NCBI RefSeq assembly: GCF_003268655.1
Contig: NZ_CP029642.1
Span: 310,001 to 374,000 of the forward strand
Source of the DNA: Arthrobacter dokdonellae
GTDB lineage: Bacteria > Actinomycetota > Actinomycetes > Actinomycetales > Micrococcaceae
DNA: 64,000 nucleotides
Reading direction: 5' to 3'
The translations under genes and the position numbers were made by a program. Of the stretch, positions 56,051 to 64,000 are shown in pieces; positions within the stretch are counted from its first letter, which is position 1; the number at the start of each line of letters is the position of its first letter. The notes under the pieces are model-generated. The model saw nothing but the letters and a program-made list of their open reading frames with translations, made no database searches and was not told the DNA's origin.

Positions 56051-57568
56051 TTAGGCAATCCCGAGGATCTGCTGGAGGGGACCGATGCCGAAGTACACCA
56101 CAAAGGCCGCGGCGACGCCCCACATCAGCGCGTGCACCTCCCGCGCCCGGCCCTGCACCACCCGGATGACGACGTAGGCGATGAACCCGGCACCCAGTCC
56201 GTTGGCGATCGAGTAGGTGAACGGCATCAGGATGAACGTCAGGAACGCCGGGATGGCAATGCCATAGTCGCTCCAATCGACCCTGCGGACCTGGGAGGCC
56301 ATCATGAACCCGACAATGACCAGGGCGGGAGCCACGGCCTCGAACGGGACAATGGCCACCAGCGGCGCAAAGAATGCCGCCAGCAGGAACAGCCCGCCCG
56401 TGACGAGGCTCGCCAGCCCCGTTCGCGCGCCCTCGGCGATGCCGGCTGCCGACTCGACGAAGATCTCATTGGCGGAGACCGAGCCAAAGCCGCCGGCCAT
56501 GGAACCCGCGGCGTCGACCAGCAGCACCCGGTTGGCGTTCTTCATGTTGTTGTTCTCGTCAACCAGCCCGGCCTCGCTGGCCAGCCCCGTCATGGTGCCC
56601 ATCGCGTCAAAGAACACGCTGAGCAGGATGGTGAAGGTCAGCAGCAGGGCGGACATGAGCCCCAGGTGGGCGAAGGCGCCAAACACGTCGACCTTGCCTA
56701 TCAGCGACAGGTCAGGCAGGGAAAAGAACGTTCCAGGCACCACCGGCACCATGAGCGACCAGCCGGAGGGGTCGGTCTGGCTGGAGGCCGTGTGGGTGAA
56801 AAGCTGGAGTCCCATGGCGAACAGCGTGGAGGCGATGATGCCGATCAGGATGCCGCCCTTGACCTTGCGCACCACCAGGATGATGGTCAGCACCAGCCCA
56901 AACACAAACACGAGCGTGGGCCAGCCCAGCAGTTTGCCGTCCTGGCCCAGCTGCACCGGCACGGTGGTGTGCGCGGCGTCAGGCACGCGGCGGACAAACC
57001 CGGCGTTCACGAGCCCGATGATGGCGATGAACAGGCCGATCCCCACCACGATGGCGGTCTTGAGCCCGGCCGGGACGGCCCGCATGACGGCCTCCCGCAG
57101 TCCGGAGATGACCAGGACGAACATGACGATCCCGGCAATGAGCACCAGGCCCATGACCTCCGGCCAGGTCAGGTTCTTGGTGGTGGCGATGGTGGCCGAG
57201 ACGAAGGCGTTCACGCCCAGCCCGGCGGCGAGCGCAAAGGGATATTTTGCCCAGGCGCCCATCACGATGGTGGTCACGCCGGCGACGACGGCGGTCACGG
57301 CCGCCACCTGCGGTATGCCCAGCGTGTGGCCGGAGCCGTCCGCCGAGCTGAGGATCAGCGGGTTGAGGACCACGATGTAGCACATGGCGAAGAACGTGGC
57401 CAGGCCGCCGCGGAATTCGCGCAGGACGTTGGAGCCGCGCGCCGTGATTTCAAAGTAGCGGTCAATCGACCGTGCGAGCCCGCGCTGGCGTGCTGGCGGG
57501 ACGGAGCCGGTGGGGGTCACCATGTCATGGCCGGCCTTGTCCTTGCCGGTCTTATTCAGGAGTGCCAT
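56051..57568 (-). CDS. AzgA-family (NCS2) guanine/hypoxanthine permease
   Basis: 505 residues from ATG 57568. AzgA-branch signatures: GSNVLREFRGGLATFFAMCYIVVLNPLIL, FALAAGLGVNAFVSATI, FFDAMGTMTGLASEAGLVD. This branch takes up guanine, hypoxanthine or adenine by proton symport, complementing the xanthine/urate branch permease at 45.9 kb. It lies 14 bp after the deaminase guaD in the same direction. Confidence 0.93.
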   Translation of the reverse strand: MALLNKTGKDKAGHDMVTPTGSVPPARQRGLARSIDRYFEITARGSNVLREFRGGLATFFAMCYIVVLNPLILSSADGSGHTLGIPQVAAVTAVVAGVTTIVMGAWAKYPFALAAGLGVNAFVSATIATTKNLTWPEVMGLVLIAGIVMFVLVISGLREAVMRAVPAGLKTAIVVGIGLFIAIIGLVNAGFVRRVPDAAHTTVPVQLGQDGKLLGWPTLVFVFGLVLTIILVVRKVKGGILIGIIASTLFAMGLQLFTHTASSQTDPSGWSLMVPVVPGTFFSLPDLSLIGKVDVFGAFAHLGLMSALLLTFTILLSVFFDAMGTMTGLASEAGLVDENNNMKNANRVLLVDAAGSMAGGFGSVSANEIFVESAAGIAEGARTGLASLVTGGLFLLAAFFAPLVAIVPFEAVAPALVIVGFMMASQVRRVDWSDYGIAIPAFLTFILMPFTYSIANGLGAGFIAYVVIRVVQGRAREVHALMWGVAAAFVVYFGIGPLQQILGIA

Positions 57569-57582
57569 TTCCGCCGCCCGCC

Positions 57583-58068
57583 CTAATAGTCGATCCGGGT
57601 GGCGAGGCTGTTCCACGTGACAAAGGGGGCCAGTGGATCGGTGGCGCCGGGTGCCAGCTGGCGCACGGGCATGGGCCGCTGCTCCACGGGGGTGTCGAAG
57701 TAGTCGTAGAAGGCGGCGTCGTCGAAGCCGGCGCGGGCGGCGTCGTGCCTGTCAGCGGCGTAGAACACCTTGTCCACACGGGCCCAGAGGGCCGAGGCGA
57801 GGCACATGGGGCATGGCTCGCAACTGGTGTAGAGGGTGGCGCCGGTGAGGTCGAAGGTGCCCAGCGCCGTGCAGGCGCTGCGGATGGCGGTGACTTCCGC
57901 GTGGGCGGTGGGATCGTTGTTGGCCGTAACGCGGTTGATGCCGTCAAAGGCCCGCCCGTCGGCTGTGACGACGACGGCGCCGAAGGGCCCGCCGCTGTTC
58001 AGGACGTTGGCCGTGGCCAACTCCACTGCCCGGGCCAGGTGGTCCTGGCCGCTCTGATTGGTATTCAT
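57583..58068 (-). CDS. guaD: Guanine deaminase (cytidine-deaminase fold)
   Basis: 161 residues from ATG 58068 (AAGGAAG 6 nt upstream). Zinc site HAE (HAEVTAIRSAC) and PCXXC (SCEPCPMCLASALWARVDKVFYAA), then AGFDDAAFYDYF, the C-terminal signature of the GuaD subgroup rather than tRNA deaminases. It converts guanine to xanthine in the cytoplasm. It forms an operon with the AzgA-type permease, so uptake and first step are made together. Confidence 0.9.
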   Translation of the reverse strand: MNTNQSGQDHLARAVELATANVLNSGGPFGAVVVTADGRAFDGINRVTANNDPTAHAEVTAIRSACTALGTFDLTGATLYTSCEPCPMCLASALWARVDKVFYAADRHDAARAGFDDAAFYDYFDTPVEQRPMPVRQLAPGATDPLAPFVTWNSLATRIDY

Positions 58069-58263
58069 GGTGACTTCCTTGTCACTTTCGAGCACCCGGC
58101 AACTCATGTCCTTGCGGGACGCCCGTCTGGGGCCTCCACTTACCGGTGTGCACTTGGTTTGGATTCAAGATACGCCCGGTAGATAGCGGCCCTTCGCTGG
58201 GCGCCCGCCATAGACTTGAGGAAGACACTAACACCGGATTGTGAACCAGGCAACAGTTTTTTG

Positions 58264-58287
58264 GAAACTTGTTTTCACATCATGAAA
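58264..58287. promoter_or_regulatory. IclR-type box upstream of 8-oxoguanine deaminase
   Basis: TTTCACATCATGAAA (58273-58287; 5-bp arms) preceded by GAAA one helical turn earlier (58264-58267). Its centre is about 49 bp upstream of the expected transcription start and it abuts the -35 box. Confidence 0.7.
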
Positions 58288-58293
58288 GCAGCG

Positions 58294-58322
58294 TTGACTT
58301 CCGCCCTCCGGCCGCCTAGATT
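58294..58322 (+). promoter_or_regulatory. Promoter of the 8-oxoguanine deaminase gene
   Basis: TTGACT, 17-bp spacer, TAGATT; both hexamers are close to the sigma-70 consensus. Confidence 0.65.
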
Positions 58323-58423
58323 GTGGCTGTGGCCGCTTTCGTCGGGCCAACCTGGATCAGCAGACAGGGTCATGGGAAGCAGCGCCTGTCACAGGCGGCG
58401 TCTTTCACGAGCAGGACAACACT

Positions 58424-58450
58424 GAGCTGGCACCCGCGGGGTGCCGGCTC
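58424..58450 (+). other. Stable hairpin in the untranslated leader
   Basis: GAGCTGGCACC / GGTGCCGGCTC, 11-bp stem with one G-T pair and a 5-nt loop, about 70 nt before the start codon and about 100 nt after the expected transcription start. It could be an attenuator or part of an RNA switch. Confidence 0.5.
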
Positions 58451-58519
58451 TTCGTCATTGGCGCCGGGTTCCCGCGGGGCAGTCCACCGACCCCACGCAC
58501 CCGCAAGGACCCACTCACG

Positions 58520-59899
58520 ATGCACAGCACACCCGAAACGCCCCCGCCGCCGCGCCGCCTTTGGCTCAAGAACCCGCTGGCCGCCTTCTCCGCCAATGAC
58601 CTCGACGCCGGCGGCGGGGTGGTCATTTCCGGCGGCACCATCGACGAAGTGGTGGGTACCGGGCAGTCCCCCGCCGCGCCGTGCGACGACGTATTCGACG
58701 CCGGCCGGCACGTCATCACGCCGGGCCTGGTCAACACCCACCACCACTTTTACCAAACCCTCACGCGGGCCTGGGCCCCGGTGGCCAACGCCGAACTCTT
58801 CCCGTGGCTGAAGAACCTCTACCCGGTCTGGGCACGCCTGACCCCGCGCGACCTGGAACTCGCCACCACCGCGGCCCTGGCCGAGCTGCTCCTCTCCGGC
58901 TGCACGACGGCGGCCGATCACCATTACCTGTTTCCCGACGGACTCGAGGACGCCATCGACATCCAGGTCCGGGTGGTGCGCACGCTGGGCATGCGGGCCA
59001 CGCTGACCCGCGGTTCCATGTCCCTGGGCGAGAACGACGGCGGGCTGCCGCCGCAGTCCACGGTGCAGGACCCGGATGTGATCCTGGCCGACAGCGAACG
59101 GCTCGTGGCCGCCTACCACGAGCGTGGCGACGACGCCGTCATCCAGATCGCGCTGGCCCCGTGCTCCCCTTTCTCCGTCACACGCGGGCTCATGGCGGAA
59201 AGCGCCCAGCTGGCCGAACGGCTGGACGTGCGGCTGCACACGCACCTGGCGGAAACCCTCGACGAGGAGGACTTCTGCCGCGAGCGCTTTGGCCTGCGCA
59301 CCGTGGACTACCTGGAAAGCGTGGGCTGGCTGACGTCCCGCACCTGGCTGGGGCACGGCATCCACTTTGACGACGCCGAGATCACCCGGCTGGGGGCCGC
59401 GGGAACCGGCGTGGCCCACTGCCCGACGTCGAACATGAGGCTGGCGTCCGGCACGGCGCGCGTCCTGGAACTCGAGTCTGCCGGCGTCCCGGTGGGCCTG
59501 GGCGTGGACGGGTCCGCCTCCAACGACGCCTCCAACATGATCCTGGAAGCCCGCCAGGCGCTCTACCTGCAGCGGCTGCGCTACGGCGCCGGCGTCCGCG
59601 TGGAGCAGGCGCTCGGCTGGGCCACCCGGGGCTCGGCCCGGGTGCTGGGAAGGGACAGCCTGGGCGAGATTGCCCCCGGGCGCCAGGCCGACCTGGCCCT
59701 GTTCACCCTCGACGAGCTGCGCTTCTCGGGCTCGCACGACCCGGTGGCCGCCCTGCTCCTCTGCGGCGCCGACCAGGCGGACAGGGTCATGGTGGGCGGG
59801 GAGTGGCGCGTGGTCGACGGGCAGGTTCCGGGCCTGGACCTGGGCGCGCTCATTGCCGAACACAGCACGGCGGCCCGCCGGCTGGTGAACGGCGATTGA
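58520..59899 (+). CDS. 8-oxoguanine deaminase / guanine-type amidohydrolase
   Basis: 459 residues. Amidohydrolase metal site NTHHHFYQTLTRAW, then HTHLAETLDEEDFC, GHGIHFDD, HCPTSNMRLASG and VDGSASNDASNM, the set seen in 8-oxoguanine deaminases and AtzB-like enzymes. It deaminates 8-oxoguanine (to urate) or guanine. AAGGACC lies before the start. It may feed oxidised purine bases straight into the urate pathway, by-passing xanthine dehydrogenase; guanine is the main alternative substrate. Confidence 0.88.
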   Translation: MHSTPETPPPPRRLWLKNPLAAFSANDLDAGGGVVISGGTIDEVVGTGQSPAAPCDDVFDAGRHVITPGLVNTHHHFYQTLTRAWAPVANAELFPWLKNLYPVWARLTPRDLELATTAALAELLLSGCTTAADHHYLFPDGLEDAIDIQVRVVRTLGMRATLTRGSMSLGENDGGLPPQSTVQDPDVILADSERLVAAYHERGDDAVIQIALAPCSPFSVTRGLMAESAQLAERLDVRLHTHLAETLDEEDFCRERFGLRTVDYLESVGWLTSRTWLGHGIHFDDAEITRLGAAGTGVAHCPTSNMRLASGTARVLELESAGVPVGLGVDGSASNDASNMILEARQALYLQRLRYGAGVRVEQALGWATRGSARVLGRDSLGEIAPGRQADLALFTLDELRFSGSHDPVAALLLCGADQADRVMVGGEWRVVDGQVPGLDLGALIAEHSTAARRLVNGD

Positions 59900-60005
59900 T
59901 GCCCGCGGTCGAGCAGCGGGACCCGCACTCCGAGCTGTTGTGCGCGGCCGCCAGTCCGAGCGAAGCCCAGTGCAGCGCAGCGCACTTCACCCCAGTCGGC
60001 GCCGG

Positions 60006-60761
60006 CTAGTTGCTGTTCATCTCCGCCGAAATGACCGCGGCGGCCGCCTCCAGCATGGGCACGGCGCGGTCTGCAAAGGCCTGGTCGACGCGGGTGACGG
60101 GTCCGGAGACGGAGATGGCGGTCGGGGTGGGGGCATGCGGGACGGCCATGGCAAAGCAGCGCACGCCAAGCTCCTGCTCCTCCTCGTCAATGGAGTAGCC
60201 GCGTGCGCGGATCAGTTCCAGATCAGCCAGCAGCTCATCGATGGTGCCCAGGCTTTTGCTGGTGGGTGTGGGCATGCCCTGCCTGGAAATGATGCCGCGC
60301 ACGGCGTCGTTATCCAGCTGGGCAAGAAGCGCCTTACCCACCCCAGTGTCGTGCGTGTGGGCTCGACGGCCCACCTCGGTGAACATACGCATCGAGTGCG
60401 GCGAAGGGACCTGGGCAATGTAGATGACCATGTCCGATTCCAGCACAGCCATGTTGGCCGTCTCACCCAAGCGGTCAACCAAAGACTTCAATTGAGGCCG
60501 GGCCAGCGCACCCAGCTGCCTGTTGGCTCCCTCGCCCAGGCGAATGAGCCGCGGGCCCAGCGCGTAGCGGCGGTTGGGCAGCTGGCGAATGTAGCCCAGC
60601 GACACCAAGGTCCGCAGCAGCCGGTGGATGGTGGGCAGCGGCAGGTCCGTCGAGCCGGAGAGTTCACTTAAAGTCACATCGCCGCCAGCATCCGTGATGA
60701 GTTCGAGCAGCTCAAACACCCGTTCGACTGACTGCACGCCACCGCTTGCCTTTGCCGCCAT
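60006..60761 (-). CDS. IclR-family transcriptional regulator of purine use
   Basis: 251 residues from ATG 60761, with AGGAG 8 nt upstream (ATG 60767 is only 2 nt from it). N-terminal winged helix (VQSVERVFELLELITDAGGDVTLSELSGSTDLPLPTIHRLLRTLVSLGYI, about 9-58) and C-terminal ligand domain (VGKALLAQLD, EEEQELGVRCFAMAVPHAP). IclR relatives such as AllR control allantoin/glyoxylate genes and sense glyoxylate or allantoin. Likely regulator of the boxes listed here, including the one at its own promoter. Convergent with the 8-oxoguanine deaminase. Confidence 0.92.
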   Translation of the reverse strand: MAAKASGGVQSVERVFELLELITDAGGDVTLSELSGSTDLPLPTIHRLLRTLVSLGYIRQLPNRRYALGPRLIRLGEGANRQLGALARPQLKSLVDRLGETANMAVLESDMVIYIAQVPSPHSMRMFTEVGRRAHTHDTGVGKALLAQLDNDAVRGIISRQGMPTPTSKSLGTIDELLADLELIRARGYSIDEEEQELGVRCFAMAVPHAPTPTAISVSGPVTRVDQAFADRAVPMLEAAAAVISAEMNSN

Positions 60762-60833
60762 TGCCATTTCTCCTGTTTTGTTGGGCATGAGCCCGTCCAT
60801 ACCGCGGCATCTACCGAAGGAAATATCCGCATC

Positions 60834-60851
60834 GTGAAAACTGTGTTTCAC
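60834..60851. promoter_or_regulatory. IclR-type palindrome at the iclR promoter
   Basis: GTGAAA-N6-TTTCAC, a perfect palindrome 73 bp upstream of the iclR start codon; it has the same GAAA-N6-TTTC layout as the third box before uraD. Confidence 0.7.
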
Positions 60852-60936
60852 CCCTAAAGATACAGCACCTCGCCGCATTTGCATCCAGCTGGTGGATGGG
60901 GCTTGTGTTTCCACTAGATAGATAATAATATCCATC

Positions 60937-60944
60937 ATACGAAA
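60937..60944. promoter_or_regulatory. Half-site upstream of malic enzyme
   Basis: ATACGAAA, identical to the left arm of the uraD box at 43967, 49 bp before the malic enzyme start; no matching right arm seen. Confidence 0.4.
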
Positions 60945-60992
60945 AGAAAATAGATTCCGACAGCCCCTCCGGGCCCACACAAAGGACATTCA

Positions 60993-62396
60993 ATGGCGAA
61001 CCCCAGCCCCGGAAACTCCATCACCCTCCGCGTCAGCGCCCCTTCCAACTTCACCGTCACCAGTGAATTGGCCGCCGCCGTGGCAGCGTCCGGGGCAGCC
61101 GTGACCGCCCTGGATGTGACGGAGTCCCACCACGAAAAAATCACCGTGGACATCACCGCCAACACCACCGATGACGCCCACGCGGACCGCGTACGTGACG
61201 CACTGGAAGCATTGGAGGGCGTCTCCGTCCTTCACGTCTCGGACCGCACCTTCCTCATGCACCTGGGCGGCAAGCTCGAGGTCAACTCCAAGTTCGTTAT
61301 TCGCAACCGTGACGACCTTTCCCGCGCCTACACCCCCGGTGTCGCCCGCGTCTGCATGGCCATCCACGACGATCCTGCCGCAGCCCGGAACCTGACCGTC
61401 AAGCGCAACACCATCGCCGTGGTCACCGACGGCACCGCGGTCCTGGGCCTGGGTGACATTGGCCCGGCGGCCGCACTTCCGGTCATGGAAGGCAAGGCGG
61501 CGCTGTTCAAGCAGTTCGCCAATGTCGATGCCTGGCCTGTGTGCCTGGACACCAAGGACACCGAAGAGATCATCATGATCGTCAAGGCCATGGCCCCGGT
61601 CTACGGCGGCATCAACCTTGAAGACATCGCCGCACCGCGCTGCTTTGAAATTGAGCGCCGTCTCAAGGAAGAGCTGGACATCCCGGTTTTCCACGACGAT
61701 CAGCACGGCACGGCCATTGTGACCCTGGCGGCACTGACCAACGCCTTGAAGGTCGTGGAGAAAAAGATCGAAAGCGTCAAGATTGTCGTCGCTGGTGTCG
61801 GCGCTGCCGGCAACGCCATCATCCAGCTCCTGCTGGCCCAGGGGGCGAAGAACATCGTGGCCTGTGGCCGCAATGGTGCTGTGAACCGCAACGAGTCCTA
61901 CACAGACGCGCACCGCACCTGGCTGGCCAACAACACCAACCCGGAGAACTTCGACGGAACGCTGCACGAGGCCATGGCCGGGGCGGACGTCTTTATCGGA
62001 GTCAGCGGCCCGAACGTCCTTGGCGAGGACCAGGTTGCCTCGATGGCCAAGGACTCGATCGTGTTCGCCATGGCCAACCCCACCCCCGAAGTGGACCCGG
62101 TCGTCGCCTCCAGGCACGCCGCCGTCGTGGCCACGGGCCGCAGCGACTTTCCCAACCAGATCAACAATGTCCTGGCGTTCCCCGGCTTCTTCCGCGGACT
62201 GCTCGACGCGGGCGTGTCCGACATCACCGACGATATGCTGGTCGCAGCAGCCTCCGCCATTGCCAACCGCGTGGACGCCTCCGAACTGAATGCCAGCTAC
62301 ATCATTCCCAGCGTCTTCGACCCGCATGTGGCCGGCGACGTCGCCTCCGCAGTGGCCGCCGCGGCAGGATCATCGAACGAAAGGACGCAGTCATGA
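60993..62396 (+). CDS. NAD-dependent malic enzyme with ACT domain
   Basis: 467 residues. N-terminal ACT regulatory domain (about 10-85), then the malic enzyme core: [37 protein letters not shown] (metal site) and [16 protein letters not shown], plus the NAD fold GVGAAGNAI. It oxidatively decarboxylates malate to pyruvate. AAGGA is 6 nt before the start. Its stop overlaps the malate synthase start (ATGA), so the two are made together: glyoxylate plus acetyl-CoA gives malate, then pyruvate. The ACT domain may bind an amino acid or an end product. Confidence 0.95.
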   Translation: MANPSPGNSITLRVSAPSNFTVTSELAAAVAASGAAVTALDVTESHHEKITVDITANTTDDAHADRVRDALEALEGVSVLHVSDRTFLMHLGGKLEVNSKFVIRNRDDLSRAYTPGVARVCMAIHDDPAAARNLTVKRNTIAVVTDGTAVLGLGDIGPAAALPVMEGKAALFKQFANVDAWPVCLDTKDTEEIIMIVKAMAPVYGGINLEDIAAPRCFEIERRLKEELDIPVFHDDQHGTAIVTLAALTNALKVVEKKIESVKIVVAGVGAAGNAIIQLLLAQGAKNIVACGRNGAVNRNESYTDAHRTWLANNTNPENFDGTLHEAMAGADVFIGVSGPNVLGEDQVASMAKDSIVFAMANPTPEVDPVVASRHAAVVATGRSDFPNQINNVLAFPGFFRGLLDAGVSDITDDMLVAAASAIANRVDASELNASYIIPSVFDPHVAGDVASAVAAAAGSSNERTQS

Positions 62397-64000
62397 CCAA
62401 CGCCTCCCTCCCCACCGCCTCCGTTGCCGTCACGGATCCTACCCCGATTCCCCGCGCCGGCGAGATCCTGACGCCCGGCGCCCTGGCGTTCGTCGCGGAA
62501 CTTAACCGCCGCTTCAACCCGGTCCGCAAGGAGCGGCTGGCCGAGCGCACCTCGAAGCGCGAGCGTGCCGCGGCCACCGGCGGCCTGGACTTCCTGCCCG
62601 AAACAGCCAGCGTCCGCGCCGGCGGCTGGAAGGTGGCTTCGGCCCCCCCTGCGCTGGCGGACCGGCGCGTGGAGATGACCGGACCGGCGTCGCCGGCCAA
62701 GATGGCCATCAACGCGCTCAACTCCGGCGCCAAGGTGTGGCTGGCCGACCTCGAGGACGCCAGCACCCCCCTCTGGGCAAACGTGGTGGACGCTGTCCTG
62801 AACCTGCGCGATGCCGCGCAGGGCACCCTGTCCTACACCTCCCCCGAAGGCAAGGAATACCGCCTCCGCACGGACGCCCCGCTGTCCGTGGTCGTCGCCC
62901 GCCCCCGCGGCTGGCACCTGGAGGAAAGCCACGTGCTGGTCGACGGCGAACCCAGCTCGGGCGCCCTGGTGGACTTTGGCCTGCACTTCTTCCACACGGC
63001 CAAGCTGCTTCTCGCCAACGGCCAGGGTCCGTATTACTACCTGCCGAAGATGGAAAGCCATCTCGAGGCAAGGCTCTGGAACGACGTCTTTATGTTTGCC
63101 CAGGACTACCTCGGCATCCCGCAGGGAACCGTGCGCGCCACCGTGCTCATCGAAACGATCCCCGCCGCCTTTGAAATGGACGAGATCCTCTACGAATTGC
63201 GCGAACATGCCTCGGGGCTGAACGCCGGACGCTGGGATTACCTCTTCAGCATCATCAAGTATTTCCGGGACGCCGGCGCCGCCTTTGTCCTCCCGGACCG
63301 CGGCCAGATCACCATGACCGCGCCGTTCATGCGTGCCTACACCGAACTGCTGGTGAAGACGTGCCACCATCGCGGCGCCTTCGCCATGGGTGGCATGGCT
63401 GCCGTCATCCCCAACCGGCGGGAGCCCGAGGTTACCGCCGCAGCCTTTGACAAGGTCCGAGCGGATAAGACACGTGAGGCCAATGACGGCTTTGACGGCT
63501 CTTGGGTGGCACACCCGGACCTGGTCCCCGTCTGTCGAGAAGTATTCGATTCAGTCCTCGGTGAGAACCCCAACCAGCTTCAGAAGCAACGACCGGAAGT
63601 CCGTGTCAATGCCTCCGAGTTGTTGGACATCGCCTCCGCCAAGGGCACAGTGACCGAGGAAGGGCTGCGCCTGAACCTCTACGTGGCCGTCGCCTACACC
63701 GCCGTCTGGCTCTCCGGCAGCGGCGCCGTGGCCATCCACAACCTCATGGAAGACGCCGCCACGGCTGAAATCTCCCGCTCCCAGGTGTGGCAGCAGATCC
63801 ACAACGCCGTCACGCTCGCGGACACCGGCAGGACCGTCACCCGCGAGCTTGTCCAGGAAATCCTGGCCGAGGAAACGGCAAAGCTCCACGGTGAGGTGGG
63901 CGACAACGCTTTTGCCAAGTACTACAAGCCGGCCAGTGACCTGATCGCGGACATCTGCCTCTCGGAGGATTACACCGACTTCCTGACGGTACCGGCCTAC
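62393..64000 (+). CDS. aceB: Malate synthase A (partial at right edge)
   Basis: 536 codons visible, nearly the full family length; the last residues lie outside the window. Signatures: [53 protein letters not shown] and [13 protein letters not shown], the malate synthase A type (not the long G type). It condenses glyoxylate with acetyl-CoA to malate. ATG overlaps the malic enzyme stop. No isocitrate lyase gene is adjacent, which fits a role with ureide-derived glyoxylate rather than the glyoxylate shunt. Confidence 0.95.
   Translation, partial: MTNASLPTASVAVTDPTPIPRAGEILTPGALAFVAELNRRFNPVRKERLAERTSKRERAAATGGLDFLPETASVRAGGWKVASAPPALADRRVEMTGPASPAKMAINALNSGAKVWLADLEDASTPLWANVVDAVLNLRDAAQGTLSYTSPEGKEYRLRTDAPLSVVVARPRGWHLEESHVLVDGEPSSGALVDFGLHFFHTAKLLLANGQGPYYYLPKMESHLEARLWNDVFMFAQDYLGIPQGTVRATVLIETIPAAFEMDEILYELREHASGLNAGRWDYLFSIIKYFRDAGAAFVLPDRGQITMTAPFMRAYTELLVKTCHHRGAFAMGGMAAVIPNRREPEVTAAAFDKVRADKTREANDGFDGSWVAHPDLVPVCREVFDSVLGENPNQLQKQRPEVRVNASELLDIASAKGTVTEEGLRLNLYVAVAYTAVWLSGSGAVAIHNLMEDAATAEISRSQVWQQIHNAVTLADTGRTVTRELVQEILAEETAKLHGEVGDNAFAKYYKPASDLIADICLSEDYTDFLTVPAY

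Larger units (their letters stand above)
58069..58519. other. Divergent regulatory region, guaD / 8-oxoguanine deaminase
   Basis: 451 bp. It contains the IclR-type box (58273), a TTGACT-17-TAGATT promoter (58294-58322), and a leader of about 190 nt with two stems. No gene and no known riboswitch core recognised. Confidence 0.65.

Noticed and set aside
52385..57586. A 1733-codon open frame on the plus strand
   Set aside because: It runs antisense across the xanthine dehydrogenase genes and most of the AzgA permease gene. High GC and C/G third positions leave the opposite strand without stops; its translation is low-complexity His/Gly/Arg/Gln-rich.

Overview
The window is about 65-70% GC and reads like the chromosome of a high-GC Gram-positive, most likely Micrococcaceae (Arthrobacter or a close relative). 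The reasons are the strong C/G third-position bias, the homodimeric AceE-type pyruvate dehydrogenase E1, the CopD/CtaG fusion, the opuC transporter and many apparently leaderless genes (TANNNT box 6-7 nt before the start codon). I see no phage, insertion sequence, CRISPR array, rRNA or tRNA gene. This assignment is inference; no search was run.

Layout. 1-6.5 kb: a CtaG/CopD membrane protein (cut by the left edge), an HU protein, a ROK regulator divergent from a GH13 alpha-glucosidase with a 29-bp near-perfect operator between them, and an rpmB-rpmG-rpsN operon of zinc-free ribosomal proteins. 6.8-10.7 kb: a phosphatase/SGNH-hydrolase pair and a multidrug-type ABC exporter divergent from a MarR regulator. 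11.3-13.4 kb: a decayed siderophore-import operon in which every gene has frameshifts or internal deletions. 15.7-19.3 kb: a four-gene osmoprotectant ABC operon. 19.3-30 kb: a flavin disulfide oxidoreductase, a serine hydrolase, a GH38 alpha-mannosidase, a glycogen-debranching-like hydrolase and an acyl-CoA dehydrogenase. 30-43 kb: UspA, a large D-lactate/glycolate-type dehydrogenase with an LldR-like operator, RraA and assorted membrane and oxidoreductase genes.

43-64 kb is the most coherent part: a purine-catabolic island. It encodes uptake (two NCS2 permeases of different subfamilies), guanine and 8-oxoguanine-type deaminases, a fused two-gene xanthine dehydrogenase with a MocA-like cofactor enzyme, urate oxidase, HIU hydrolase and OHCU decarboxylase. 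It also holds a peroxiredoxin (urate oxidase makes H2O2), an IclR regulator, NAD-malic enzyme, malate synthase A and a full-length aceE. Malate synthase, malic enzyme and pyruvate dehydrogenase E1 together form the dicarboxylic-acid cycle that oxidises glyoxylate, the end product of ureide breakdown. The genes from urate to glyoxylate (allantoinase and later) are not in the window and may lie beyond the right edge.

Palindromes of the form TTTCA-N5-TGAAA (or GAAA-N6-TTTC) occur upstream of bcp, uraD, aceE, the 8-oxoguanine deaminase and iclR, with a half-site before the malic enzyme. This suggests one IclR-controlled regulon running from purine to acetyl-CoA.

Intergenic regions carry two phased short-repeat families: a 12-bp core every 32 bp (three loci) and an approximately 22-bp core every 31 bp (two loci plus single copies).
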